From: Hormiphora californensis | Lineage: Eukaryota > Ctenophora > Tentaculata > Cydippida > Pleurobrachiidae | DNA: 64,000 nt | Reading direction: 5' to 3' | Assembly: GCA_020137815.1 (NCBI GenBank) | Contig: CM035351.1 | Span: 2,579,409 to 2,643,408, forward strand | Shown: positions 1 to 46,805 of the stretch, piece after piece | How positions within the stretch are numbered: the first letter of the stretch is position 1 | Layout: each line of letters starts with the position of its first letter | Program-made: the position numbers and the translations under genes | The notes under the pieces: model-generated | Seen by the model: the letters and a program-made list of their open reading frames with translations, nothing else | The model's database searches: none | Told to the model about the DNA's origin: nothing

Positions 1-28744
<28,744 letters not shown>

Positions 28745-28919
28745 AGAAGGGGTCGTAATGACCCCCTCTCCGGGTGAGGGGTCGTGTGAACAATGTTTGT
28801 TTGGGGTTTCTTTTGTTTCTAGTTAGGCGCTGTCTTAGTGTTAGCATGGGATGAATTTGTAATGTGGTGCAGTGCACCAGGACGTAATTTATAGAGGGAT
28901 AATAATACTCTGGTGAGAC

Positions 28920-28925
28920 AATAAA
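28920..28925 (+). terminator. Likely HECTD4 polyadenylation signal
   Basis: AATAAA about 175 bp after the HECTD4 stop codon, in the convergent interval between HECTD4 and CSK. Confidence 0.5.
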
Positions 28926-29090
28926 GGGAAGTAGTTTTCAAAACTATGAATATGTGCGTGTTAGCTGGTTTGGTTTTGTTTTTTTTCTGTTGTGTGCTAT
29001 TGTATAGAAAGTACAGTATTTGAGAGAGAGTGAATAATAATTTGTGTGGGGAAAAGAGCGAGGTTGGGAAGGAGTAACCTCCGAGAAAAG

Positions 29091-29180
29091 TTGGTGACAT
29101 TGACACCTAGTGCGTGCGAGATCGAGCTCGCACATGTGTGTGAGCTCAATCTTGGTCGCGCACGGTGTCTATGTCACCAA
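29091..29180. mobile_element. Imperfect 90-bp palindrome between HECTD4 and CSK
   Basis: Starts TTGGTGACATTGACACC and ends GGTGTCTATGTCACCAA; inner blocks GAGCTCGCAC and GTGTGAGCTC also pair. GAGAAAAG occurs beside both ends, a possible 8-bp duplication. It lies in the 3' intergenic interval and could affect both convergent transcripts. Confidence 0.5.
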
Positions 29181-29902
29181 TGAGAAAAGTAGATGATATC
29201 GGCAATTGAAAAAGAGATGGTATAGAGATTTTGAGAGATGTGACACGTTCTCGCTGCCCATTTGTTATACAATGTACTACATCTTTCTCACTGTTATTAA
29301 ACCCCGACTATTTTAATATCCGATAATAACGGGGACCATCCACACTGAAAGACGTGTCTACATCTCGACCGACGACCTTCAGCGCCGCGTTTAGTAACTA
29401 AACGTGTGTAGCGGTGCCGACGCCATTTTCATCCTCAGATCGGGTCGGTGCCGCCAAACTGAAATAAACACGCTCACGGGTTATGTTCTAGGGCGAGGTG
29501 TCACATTGACTCACGGTTAATTATATAGCTAGATTGACCGTGGTCCGTGACGCATCGCCCTACAAAACACCCTTCCTGAGCGGCACGTTGTTCACCAGGA
29601 TGGCCCCCAGTGTAATAACAAATTGAAACTCGGGATATAATTACTGATAAAATGAGTTCATACCTAAAGTTGTATAAATCATAATTCATAACCAATGATA
29701 GCTCGCACAGTCAGTGTGTAAACCACCTTATATCACCTCACAGTCGTGATACTAAAAACACCCCCTTTTCTCTCAGTCTACTCATGTCCCGTGCATTCAC
29801 AGCATATATTTCAAACATCAAACCAACTTCCCCGATGAAAAAAAGAAAGAAACAGAACGTTTGACTCAACATCATTATATTTGGGATGATAAAAACAAAG
29901 GT

Positions 29903-36796
<6,894 letters not shown>

Positions 36797-37208
36797 AACG
36801 TCTCTTTACATATTCAGTATTCACCCTATGAAGGAGGGAGAAGAAATAAATTATCTGAAATAAATAATCACTCATATTGCAACGTTTGCCTCATTCGTGC
36901 AAACTTTACACATTCTATCATCTCAAATACTTGCATTAAAAGACTAAACCACATTAGGACAAATGTTAAATCACTGGGATTCGGTACACTGTAAACAAGG
37001 TTTTATTAATTAATGGATAAAAATAGTTTAAAAATATTTTACATAAATGAATAAAAATTGGTCCAGTAACCAAAAAATTGCATGCTGTTGAAATGAACTA
37101 TAAAATATGAATATCAAAAAAAGATTAATGTTAAAATGAACTAGTCTCACTAGTTTTACCACAGGGTACGACATCGTTTGCTCTATCCTCTCTCACAGTC
37201 TACACAGA

Positions 37209-39105
37209 TTAGGGACTTGTACCGCGGTTTGCAACGTAATATCTGGAATCATAATGCCCCTGCTTGGATACTTTCATATTGATGGTAGTGTCAGATATGT
37301 TTCCTTTTCTTTTCTCGCCAGGTTTGCTACATTTCTTCTCTAGCTGGTCGACTGCTTTTTTAATCATATACTTACGATATTCAAAAGCTTCAAACTTAAC
37401 CCAGAGAATAGTGCAGGCATAGAATTTGGCACTACTAACCCCTTCAACCCCTCCAATTTCAGTATCCCCCAAATCAAAGGGCCTATGGGCTATGGCCCAA
37501 TTTTTGGTCCAAGACCCAAATTATTTTCATCTCATTATCATCCTCGTCCTCATTAAATTTTTCGCCCACGCCAAACTCATCCTGAATGTCTCCACTGCCT
37601 TCCTCCACTACACAATACATTGTTTCACGGGTACATCGTTCGGGAAACTTATCCGCAAGGTATGACTCGTCCCCAGAACCCTGCTGCGCAATATCAACAA
37701 TTTCAAATCCGTCATAATCACTTAGAGGTAACGGAAGATATAAGCACTCGAGAAGTGGTTGAAGGTAGATCGAGACACATCCACCCGTCTTCTCAGCAGC
37801 AGTCAGTACTGCGTTAACCAGGACAGCATCTTGACCTTTGAGTTGTGCCGCCTGAGCCCAGGTTAGCGGATCCTCGGCTTTACTGTTTGGGAAGATCTCT
37901 TTATTGGTGTACAGGTGATAACAAGGAAATGCAAAGGAGATTGGGTCTTGAAGGTCCTCTGGTATAAAGGCCGCGTCATGACAGAGCTCAACAAACTTTG
38001 CAGCTAGTGAACTTTCCCGCTCAGATGAGTTTAGACGTTTTGGTAACACTGCACTGCTGAGACCAGCCGATGGAAGCTCTTGGGTTCGCTTCTCCTTGAT
38101 TTGCAGGAAAAATTCAGCCGTCAGTCGTATTCCTTTCTCTATCTTTAAAACTCTATGATGTTTGTTATTGTTAGAGAAAAATGCGGTTAGATGAAGCTCA
38201 TTTGAGTTAGGTAGCTCCCAAGTCGAGTTATTCCACGAATTTTTGGGTTTGTGGCCCTCCAAAAGAAGATTTTTGTCACTGAAAGTAATTTCCATGGCAC
38301 CCCCTTCGTAATAGGCACCGGGCAGTTGAACAACCAGAGTTCCAATCATTTCACTATCATCGTCATTGTGTTTCTTCAACTGTCCATCACTTCCCTTGGT
38401 CATCAAATTGATACTTTTTTGCTCAGCGATCAAGTCAAATCTCTCACAGTCAATCCCCAGATTCTTTTGAACCTCTTTCAAGACTCCCGACGCTGCTAAT
38501 TCCTCACTCAGAGTCAGAGGATTTTCATGATTTTTGAGGTTAACCATAACCTCAAACTGATCACCCGGTAGCTCATGCTCGTCACAAACACCCATATAGC
38601 ACTGAAACAATCAGTTAAATTAGAGAAACAGATATTTTAGTGGCGAAATCAATTTTACCAAAAAAGAAGATCATACGAGAGACTAGAGAGGACGGGAGTT
38701 TTAAGTCACTGTATCTAGCTACACACATAATCTACTGTGAGTGCTCACCTTGATGGCGCTTACATCTAGTAATGGCGCTAAACGGTCCTGCTGCTCAGCA
38801 AGTACCGCTTCACGCTTAACCTCCCGGTATGCTTTTCTATGATTTCCACTACGTGACTTCTCCTCTTCCTCACGTTTCTGTATTTCTGCAGCAATTTGTT
38901 CCGTGTTGGGAGCCAACATAATACATGAAGGATCAGCTGTGGTGTCACCGTTAGTAGGTGGGTTAAGGATGATGAGTTTGGGGGCCTCTTTGAGCTTCAT
39001 GCATGCTCTGGTTGCAAACTGACATTGTAGCTCGGTTAGAATGCTCTTTAATTCTTCGCTTCTCCCCTCTGCATACTCGATCATGTCATCATCTGTTCCA
39101 TACAT
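37209..39105 (-). CDS. 2OG-Fe(II) oxygenase-like protein
   Basis: Two exons read: 39105-38749 and 38601-37209 (phase 0 junction). The N-terminal exon has a charged helical stretch (IQKREEEEKSRSGNHRKAYR). The second contains the double-stranded beta-helix: HNDDD with GTLVVQLPGAYYEGG (first Fe ligands) and HHRVLKIEKGIRLTAEFFL (distal His and the 2-oxoglutarate Arg). Substrate unknown; resembles prolyl-4-hydroxylase-type Fe2OG proteins of uncertain role. A one-base break at about 37494 ends the first frame at a TAG; skipping one base continues as IAHRPFDLGD...SAKFYACTILW for 88 more codons. The ATG at 39105 is the first in frame, but a CAG acceptor-like site at about 39170 leaves room for an upstream exon. 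Divergent from makorin. Confidence 0.65.
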
Positions 39106-40485
39106 CCTTGAATATACCACGTGCGTTTTGGTACATGCGCCACACGGTGACAGGTTACAATCGTGCCTCTGCAAGACTACAGTGACAAGTCACAATTGCG
39201 CATGACAGCCCTCACTTGCCCTCAATTTTCGGGAAAAATCCGCATATCAATCGTCGGAAAGAACATAATTTTGTGAGTCCGTAAAAATTTTGTTTGACGA
39301 AATTGGTCAAGAAAAATAGGCGCGAGTCGTGAGAGCCAAATCAAGTTTCCGGTGCACAAATAAAAAATAGTGTGACAACAAAAACCGACTTTAAAGCGAA
39401 CTTTTTGCAACAAATCAGAGCATTTCACGCACATCACACGTCGCTACTGTCTTCTCGGAAGGTATCGGAATAGCGATTGGGTGTCTTACTTGCAGTACCG
39501 CCGACCGCGAGCAGTCAATTGAAATGCTATCGACTGCGACTTTCATGAGAAATACGACATCGTGTGTTACTGCAACACGCTCTCAGCTCTCTCCCTATAT
39601 TTCTATGGTAGGGTGTGCTAGTCGTTTGTGCGGAAAACTTAAGACGCGTACGGGCTAGCCTTAGGCGGGCTAGTGGCTAACCTTGAACGCTCCGAAAATG
39701 CGGCATTATAGGTCGAAATACTGCCCATACAGCTGTAATCCCCAACATGGTACAATAAGCAACTTGAGGATATGTGGCATAAGCGGTTTGTCCTAAATAA
39801 ACATCCAAAGTTCAACACATTTGCCGTGAGCAGCAGAGGTTGCGAACCAGGGACGCTGGAGCTGAGGCATAATGTGGAAATATCCACTGTTTAACGTATG
39901 CCGTTGGATGCAAGGGATCTGAAATGCGTTATAATGTCCAAGCGTTCGCAGTGCTCCTGAGCATGCCAAAAAGAGAGTGAGGACACCAAAACTTTTGTTT
40001 GCACAGAAAAATTTTGAGATTTCGTTTTTTCGGATCACGATTTGAAATCTCGTTTCATTAAATAAAAGCGATGCGTCGCGTCGTAATACAACGTGACACG
40101 CGTCAAACTTCCATTTAACGATGCATAAAGTGCGCGCATTCGTATCGCGAAACCAAAAATTTCAAAAAGTTTTCCACGTTTTTTAAAACTTTAAAACTCG
40201 TTCAAGCAAGTTCAAACGTGTTTCTCGTTAGTCGTTACTTGTTAGAAAGAGTACCCGTTTGTGTTACTGATTTATTGCGACAATAATTAGCTATGGGTCA
40301 TGGTCCATGGAAGATGATATTTCCCATCGCGTATCAAATCTATTTTATTAACGTTTAAAATTCAATTAAGTTTCTTCAATTTTCAAGTTAGTACCGATCA
40401 GCTGTACCAACTCTGAACTCCCAGGTGTCTTTTATATTTTCCAATTTCTACGACCTAAACCTCAAATTTATATCTACTAGAAATC
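39106..40485. promoter_or_regulatory. Divergent intergenic region between the oxygenase and makorin
   Basis: About 1.4 kb separating two divergently transcribed genes, so it must hold both promoters. I see no coding features, no TATA box I would trust, and no transposon ends. Confidence 0.4.
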
Positions 40486-43400
40486 ATGGCATCAGCAGTT
40501 GAGGGTTCATCCAGAGAGCGAGGAGAGTCGTCACGGCGGGACGAGCGGGATCCCGCATCGGTAATGTGCAGAAGATACATGGTGGGTAAATGCAGAAAGG
40601 CAAGGAAATGTCCCTACTCTCACTCCATGGAACATCTCCCGACATCGTTCTGTAAAGACTTTATCTTTCGTAAGTAACAATGCGATAAATTATCCGGCGT
40701 CCACCATTGATACTGAGTTCTGAACAAAACTGACCAAATCCTACTCTCAGGTCACTGCAAATATGGTGCCCGATGTAAGAGGCGTCACCTTAACCCCCGC
40801 GAGGAGAACAGAAGGGAAGTACTACGTAAGAAGTTCATTATCAAGAAGCAGATGACCTGGCACGAGGCCAACAGTTTCGAGCCTGGTGCACCCAACCATT
40901 TGGAGAGGAGGCCCTTACCTCCCGGCACAACGTGAGTGTTACTCTATCCGGGCTGTTGTTTTCTGTGTCCGTGTGTAACACTCTGCATCTGTGTGTACCA
41001 CTCTTTGTCAGTGTGTAACACCCCGTGTTTTCAGGTCACTAGAGGAGCTGAAGGGGGAACCCCTTTGTCAGCACGCAATCGAGGGGACCTGTGAAAACGA
41101 CCCATGTGTATTTCTCCATGGCTTCCAGTGCAAATACTGCAAGAAACCTGTCATCCACCCATTTGATAGAATCCAGGGAAGGACGCACATAGAACTGTGC
41201 TCCAAAACATCTGTTGTAAGTACTGATGTATCAATCTGATTGACAGTTAGCTACTCAGCTTAGTACTTACTACACACCAAGATTATTGACCTTTCATCTC
41301 TTCCTAACATCTATCCCTCCTCTCCTCGTAGTTGCTAAAGAACTACGTGACGCTGATTAAAAACAGTGAAGTTGAAGAATGTTCGATTTGTTATGAGAAG
41401 GTGTTGTGTGCGGAGAAGAAAGAGGAAGAGAGGAAGTTTGGTCTTCTACCTGGGTGCATGCACAAGTTCTGTCTGCCTTGTATTAGAAGGTGGAGGAGCT
41501 GTACTGAGGGCACAGTCTCTGTAGAAAACAGGAGAAGTTGCCCTAACTGCAGACAGAAGAGCTACTTCGTGGTACCATCTCAGGTATGCGTGTGTACTCA
41601 AAGTAATAATAAGAGTTTCAAGATGTATACTTTATATTATACTCTGTGCACAAAGAATCAATATAGGAGATTTATACCCAGTTTTTTCTACGTAAACGCT
41701 TGCTCTTTTCCCAAAGCCTAACCCTCACTCCCACAGGTCTGGATCCCTGATGGGACCAACAAGAAAGCCTACATTGATGAATACAAGAAGGATCTAAAGA
41801 GGAAGCCTTGTAAATATTACAGACACAGTGGTGATTGTCCCTTCAGTACGAACTGCTTCTACTCACACGAACAGATAGATGGACAGGTAAAGCAGTGTGT
41901 GTTTGTGCGTGTGTGTAAATGATATGTAGCGCAGTGAGCTGTTATACAATCCAATCTTTGCCTCTGTGTGTTTACATATTACATGTATGGACAGGTATGT
42001 AAAACAGGAACAAGATAAATATTCTCACTTGTTTTCTCACTCTCTCTCTCTCTCTGACACAACACGCCGGGAGCACGCCTTATTGTGAGGTAGTGTGTGT
42101 AGCATGTGTAAATAATCTGTAGCGCAATTCAATTGTATGTCCGTCTGTGTTTACATGTTATTTGGCATGTGCAGTGGTATGTGTGGCGTGTGTAAACTGT
42201 AATTGCTTCCGAAGTGAAATGGTCACCGTATTTTACACTTGCCTAGCTCGACTCTCTTTCCGTTACAAATGTAAAGGAGGGTTAGAACATAACACAACGC
42301 TGATAATTAGCCAATCAGTTCTTCCGTCTAGTTTGTTTCTATGTGTAACTATATGTGTCACGCGACGTGTGTTTAATTCTAATTTCACTGTCACACACAC
42401 ACTCTTCACTCTAACTCGTTCTATATCCTCCTGACAACTCTTTAACCCCATCTCCCAAACTAAAAACTCCCTGTTTATTCTCCCCATCTCCCAAACTAAA
42501 AACTCCCTGTTTATTCTCCCCATCTCCCAAACTAAAAACTCCCTGTTTATTCTCCCCATCTCCCAAACTAAAAACTCCCTGTTTATTCTCCCCATCTCCC
42601 AAACTAAAAACTCCCTGTTTATTCTCCCCATCTCCCAAACTAAAAACTCCCTATTTATTCTCCCCATCTCCCAAACTAAAAACTCCCTGTTTATTCTCCA
42701 CATCTCCCAAACTAAAAACTCCCTGTTTATTCTCCACATCTCCCAAACTAAAAACTCCCTGTTTATTCTCCCCATCTCCCAAACTAAAAACTCCCTGTTT
42801 ATTCTCCCCATCTCCCAAACTAAAAACTCCCTGTTTATTCTCCCCATCTCCCAAACTAAAAACTCCCTGTTTATTCTCCCCATCTCACAAACTAAAAACT
42901 CCCTGTTTATTCTCCCCATCTCCCAAACTAAAAACTCCCTGTTTATTCTCCCCATCTCCCAAACTAAAAACTCCCTGTTTATTCTCCCCATCTCCCAAAC
43001 TAAAAACTCCCTGTTTATTCTCCCCATCTCACAAACTAACAACTATTCAGGGTATCACGTTTACTCCGCGGACAGAGCGAAACAACTCGGGTGGTGGTGA
43101 TGAGATAGAGCTACTGGACAACATCGTTATTGATGGGGGTCAGGAGACGAACTTTGAAACTCGTCTCCAGCAAGTCAGGTCTAGGATCAATACTTGGAGG
43201 ACAACAAGAGGTGCTGGCGGGGCCTCCAGAGATACCTCTAACTTCCTTAATGAGCTAATTAACGAGGTATGTGTGTCTGATGTTACTTCTTCCTTGTACA
43301 TCAATGTACAGTCAGACCCCGATTTATCGGAACTTCCGCCAAATATCCCGGTAAATCGGGGTGCGTCTGTACACTGCATACTGCAGAGTTTATACAGCTC

Positions 43401-43634
43401 CGGGCTTTATCTCCTCTAACCAACTCTATCTCAGTTGGATAGTTTGACCATGTCCCTGGGAGGAGCACAAAACAACACAGACAGCTAGATAGCAGTTGGA
43501 AAAAGGAGATGCAATATCGTGGAGAAAATGGAGAGATGAGAATGAGAAGAGTCAAGAGAGTTATTGGCTTTGAAGAAAGAGAGAGAGAGAGAGAGAAGAA
43601 TCTAGAAACTTGATCGCGACGGAAAAATGAATAC

Positions 43635-43665
<31 letters not shown>

Positions 43666-43761
43666 ATTGCTCATTAATTCGTAATCAATTTGCTATTTAG
43701 TTGCTAAATGTATTTCCTAAATATCACCCTGTCCCTTCTTCCCTAGCTTGAATTTGCCTGA
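40486..43761 (+). CDS. MKRN: Makorin-type RING E3 ubiquitin ligase with CCCH zinc fingers
   Basis: RNA-binding E3 ligase of the makorin family. Exons 40486-40669, 40751-40931, 41035-41215, 41332-41583, 41737-41886, 43051-43266 and probably a 15-nt last exon 43747-43761 (LEFA then stop). Domains in order: two CCCH fingers (CRRYMVGKCRKARKCPYSH; CKDFIFRHCKYGARCKRRH), a third CCCH plus the makorin Cys-His box (CQHAIEGTCENDPCVFLH, CKYCKKPVIH), a C3HC4 RING (CSICYEKV...GCMHKFCLPCI...CPNC), and a final CCCH (CKYYRHSGDCPFSTNCFYSH). The order matches MKRN1/2-type proteins, but the paralogue cannot be chosen. All phases agree with no frame break. Without the micro-exon, reading would continue from 43267 into a MITE remnant. 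Confidence 0.88.
42440..43036 (-). repeat. 36-bp minisatellite, about 17 copies, abutting a makorin acceptor
   Basis: Units of TCTCCCCATCTCCCAAACTA plus AAAACTCCCTGTTTAT repeat head-to-tail through the makorin intron and run to within about 15 bp of the acceptor at 43050. The pyrimidine-rich unit faces the acceptor on the plus strand. The 259-codon minus-strand ORF here is an effect of the 12-codon period. Confidence 0.9.
43309..43369. mobile_element. Short pogo-like MITE remnant, copy 4
   Basis: CAGTCAGACCCCGATTTATC at the left and GGTAAATCGGGGTGCGTCTG at the right, flanked by TA. Only 61 bp remain, with the interior lost. In the makorin intron 43267-43746. Confidence 0.7.
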
Positions 43762-44395
43762 TTATTTGTCACCAATACACGTCCATTGACCTCAAACATT
43801 TAACGGCTATTTTATTCCTTAAAAAACAAGAAAACTCTGTAAAAAGATAACAGAATTATATGTGTGTAATATTATTAACATATCTCGGGTTCAATCAATG
43901 TAGATAATGTGTTTTTAGACGAAAGGCTGAAGATTACTATTGTTTCTATATAATCTTGATTAAAAATACTATATAGATATTCAATAACAATCAATTATCG
44001 CAATAAGAAGTATGCTAGTTGATTGTACTTTAAATATGCTTGGGAAATATATCACTTTTTAACTCAGGGGTTGGCACACTTTTGTAGCAACTAACACTTT
44101 ATTTCACGGCTTTTGCCATCATATACACTTTAGCTTCCAATTTACTGATTTTGTTAGACTACAAAAGTGTGCCTTATGTGTGTGTAAGCTGTATCTGTGT
44201 GTGATCTTTCGGTGTATCGTATAGGGCTGGTTACTATTCACTTTTCAGAGAAATTCGTTCTGTATGAAATTGGTTGTAACCCGGTACAAATATATGTGTT
44301 TCTAAAATCAAGGCTTATTTCTAAAAACACTCGTTTTATTTGACCCTGGCTTTCTGGCAACCTAATTTTCAACTCCTCTGACAAATTTGCAGTCC
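43762..44395. other. Intergenic region, makorin to PHAF1
   Basis: AT-rich sequence with the makorin 3' flank. Nothing coding or repetitive recognised. Confidence 0.4.
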
Positions 44396-45166
44396 TAGTC
44401 CCTCCCTCTAGAGCAACCTAAACCCCATGTTAACCACCATCCCTCGCTCTCTAGCGCAACTAACATGTTAACCAACCTCCCTCTCTAGTACAACTAACAT
44501 GTTAACCAACCTCCCTCTCTAGTACAACTAACATGTTAACCCCCTCTCTCCCTCTCTAGAACAACCTATAACTCATCATCCCTCCCTCTGTAGCGCAACT
44601 AATATGTTAACCAACCTCCCTCTCTAGTACAACTAACATGTTAACCAACCTCCCTCTCTAGTACAACTAACATGTTAACCCCCTCTCTCCCTCTCTAGAA
44701 CAACCTATAACTCATCATCCCTCCCTCTCTAGCGCAACTAACATGTTAACCCCCTCTCTCCCTCTCTAGAACAACCTATAACTCATCATCCCTCCCTCTC
44801 TAGTACAACTAACATGTTAACCACCCCCCCTCCCTCTCTAGTACAACTAACATGTTAACCCCCTCTCTCCCTCTCTAGAACAACCTATAACTCATCATCC
44901 CTCCCTCTCTAGCGCAACTAACATGTTAACCAACCTCCCTCTCTAGTACAACTAACATGTTAACCCCCTCTCTCCCTCTCTAGAACAACCTATAACTCAT
45001 CATCCCTCCCTCTCTAGCGCAACTAACATGTTAACCAACCTCCCTCTCTAGAACAACCTATAACTCATCATCCCTCCCTCTCTAGTACAACTAACATGTT
45101 AACCCCCTCTCTCCCTCTCTAGAACAACCTATAACTCATCATCCCTCCCTCTCTAGCGCAACCAAC
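44396..45166 (+). repeat. Tandem array of acceptor-plus-ATG units upstream of PHAF1
   Basis: Interspersed units of about 30 and 40 bp share CCCTCTCTAG (pyrimidine tract and AG) followed by xxCAACTAACATGTTAACC. The last copy becomes the functional context CTCTCTAG-CGCAACCAACATG, where ATG is the PHAF1 start at 45167. Roughly a dozen decoy AG-ATG pairs therefore precede the real one; the decoy ATGs are followed by TTAACC instead of TTGGACC. This suggests the PHAF1 start exon begins at the AG near 45156. Confidence 0.75.
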
Positions 45167-46375
45167 ATGTTGGACCTCGAGGTGGTTCCCGAGAGGAGTT
45201 TAGGGAACGAACAATGGGAGTTAGTACTGGGCATGCCCATCTCTCAAGCTATTGGAATCATGAGACGTCAGTGTCGGACAGTTAAGAACATACACCTGTG
45301 TTACAGTGACTACGATCCCCTTGCGATGGATATTATTATGAACCTTACGGATGATGGTATTAGGCTTGTATTCGACCCCTTCACACAGCGGCTAAAGATA
45401 ATCGAGGTGTATGATTTGAGTAGGGTGAAGTTGAAGTATTGTGGGGTTCACTTTAACTCCCAGAGCGTCTCCCCGACTAATGACCAAATTGAGATGAGTT
45501 TCGGGGCAACTCACCCGGGTGTGTTCGACCCCGCTAATCAACAGTTCATCCTTAACTTCAGAGGTCTATCCTTCTTTTTCCCCTCCAACGACAAACTGGA
45601 GCACAACTACTCGCACGGTCTGGGCAGTCTACAGTTCAGTAACGGTCCCCCTGTGGTCAGCAAGTTGTGTATCTACACAGGGAACTCTTTGATCGAGACA
45701 AAGGCCCCTGCTCTACCTATATCCTGTTACCAGGGGAAGTGTTACTCGGATAAGATCCAGCTGGTTAGTGCTAATGATGACTCAGTAACCGGTATTGAGG
45801 TGACACTGTATGGAGAGAGTGCCAGTCCCAGCAAGGATAGTGATGTTAGGAAGGGGACTGTAACAGAAACGATTCTCTTCGGGGACACGTGTCAAGATGT
45901 GATGAGTTCCCTTGGGGCGCCCTGTCAGATTTATTACAAAGATGATGACAAGATGAAGATTCACAGTAAATCTCCGGAGAAACAGCTTGAGAAAGAGGAA
46001 AGTGATTATTTCTACAATTACTTTACCCTTGGTCTGGATATTCTGTTTGATGGCGTGAAACACAAAGTCACAAAGTTTGTACTGCACAACAACTACCCGG
46101 GACACTACGATTTCAATGTCTACTACAGGGCTGCCTTTGAGTTGGATGTCCGGCTAAGAGAAGGGGAGAAGTGTACTTTGACCTCCTTCAGCAAGTGGGA
46201 CAAAGTCGAGGAGAATCTTGGGGAACATTTTAGTAAGCCCGTGGTACTGAATAGGAGGAGCTCCACCAATGCAACTAACCCGTTCGGGCCGACATTCTGT
46301 TATGGATTTAAAAACCTGATCGTGGAAGTGATGCCAAGTAACAATTACATTGCAAGTGTCACACTCTACCCTTGA
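45167..46375 (+). CDS. PHAF1: PHAF1 (C16orf70, UPF0183 family) orthologue
   Basis: A 402-residue protein in one coding exon. The start MLDLEVVPERSLGNEQWE is the conserved family N-terminus, which fixes the initiation codon. Other conserved blocks: VKLKYCGVHFNSQ, SFGATHPGVFDP, FRGLSFFF, GDTCQDVMSSLGAP, DYFYNYFTLGLDILFDG, KFVLHNNYPGHYDFN, TNPFGPTFCYG, and the end IASVTLYP. Human PHAF1 is about 422 residues (from memory) and is reported to bind phagophores during autophagy. It lacks the human C-terminal extension after VTLY. The frame is intact throughout. Confidence 0.95.
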   Translation: MLDLEVVPERSLGNEQWELVLGMPISQAIGIMRRQCRTVKNIHLCYSDYDPLAMDIIMNLTDDGIRLVFDPFTQRLKIIEVYDLSRVKLKYCGVHFNSQSVSPTNDQIEMSFGATHPGVFDPANQQFILNFRGLSFFFPSNDKLEHNYSHGLGSLQFSNGPPVVSKLCIYTGNSLIETKAPALPISCYQGKCYSDKIQLVSANDDSVTGIEVTLYGESASPSKDSDVRKGTVTETILFGDTCQDVMSSLGAPCQIYYKDDDKMKIHSKSPEKQLEKEESDYFYNYFTLGLDILFDGVKHKVTKFVLHNNYPGHYDFNVYYRAAFELDVRLREGEKCTLTSFSKWDKVEENLGEHFSKPVVLNRRSSTNATNPFGPTFCYGFKNLIVEVMPSNNYIASVTLYP

Positions 46376-46805
46376 TGGGAACATTGGAGTGTGTTTTATT
46401 GAGGATCGGTGGACTTGGAGAGTGGTAATTGGAGGGGGCCAGGACTTTGTAGCAGCGACAATTATCATACTCAGAAAAAGGAAAAACTGAAACGATTATA
46501 TTGACGCTATCAGATCGTTGTTTTCTATTGAAACAATTGGAACTGTTAATTGCAGACCACTTTGTCAAACTTGCATGTAACTAAACTGGACTAGACAAAA
46601 TACAAAATACGGGGGATACTGAGTGTGTGTGACAGTGTGTGTTTATTTGCTATTATGTGAAAGTGTACATTTCAATATTTCAGTACTAAATTGTAAATAT
46701 TTCACTGTCAAAATCTATTGTGTTTCATTTTATTCCCCCTCCCCTTCTCTCTCCTAATATTACTAAAATTGCCCCCACGTTTTCCCAGTGAGATTCTTGT
46801 AGAAA

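Noticed and set aside
42263-43042. Minus-strand ORF of 259 codons opposite makorin
   Set aside because: A 12-residue repeat from a 36-bp minisatellite lying in a makorin intron.
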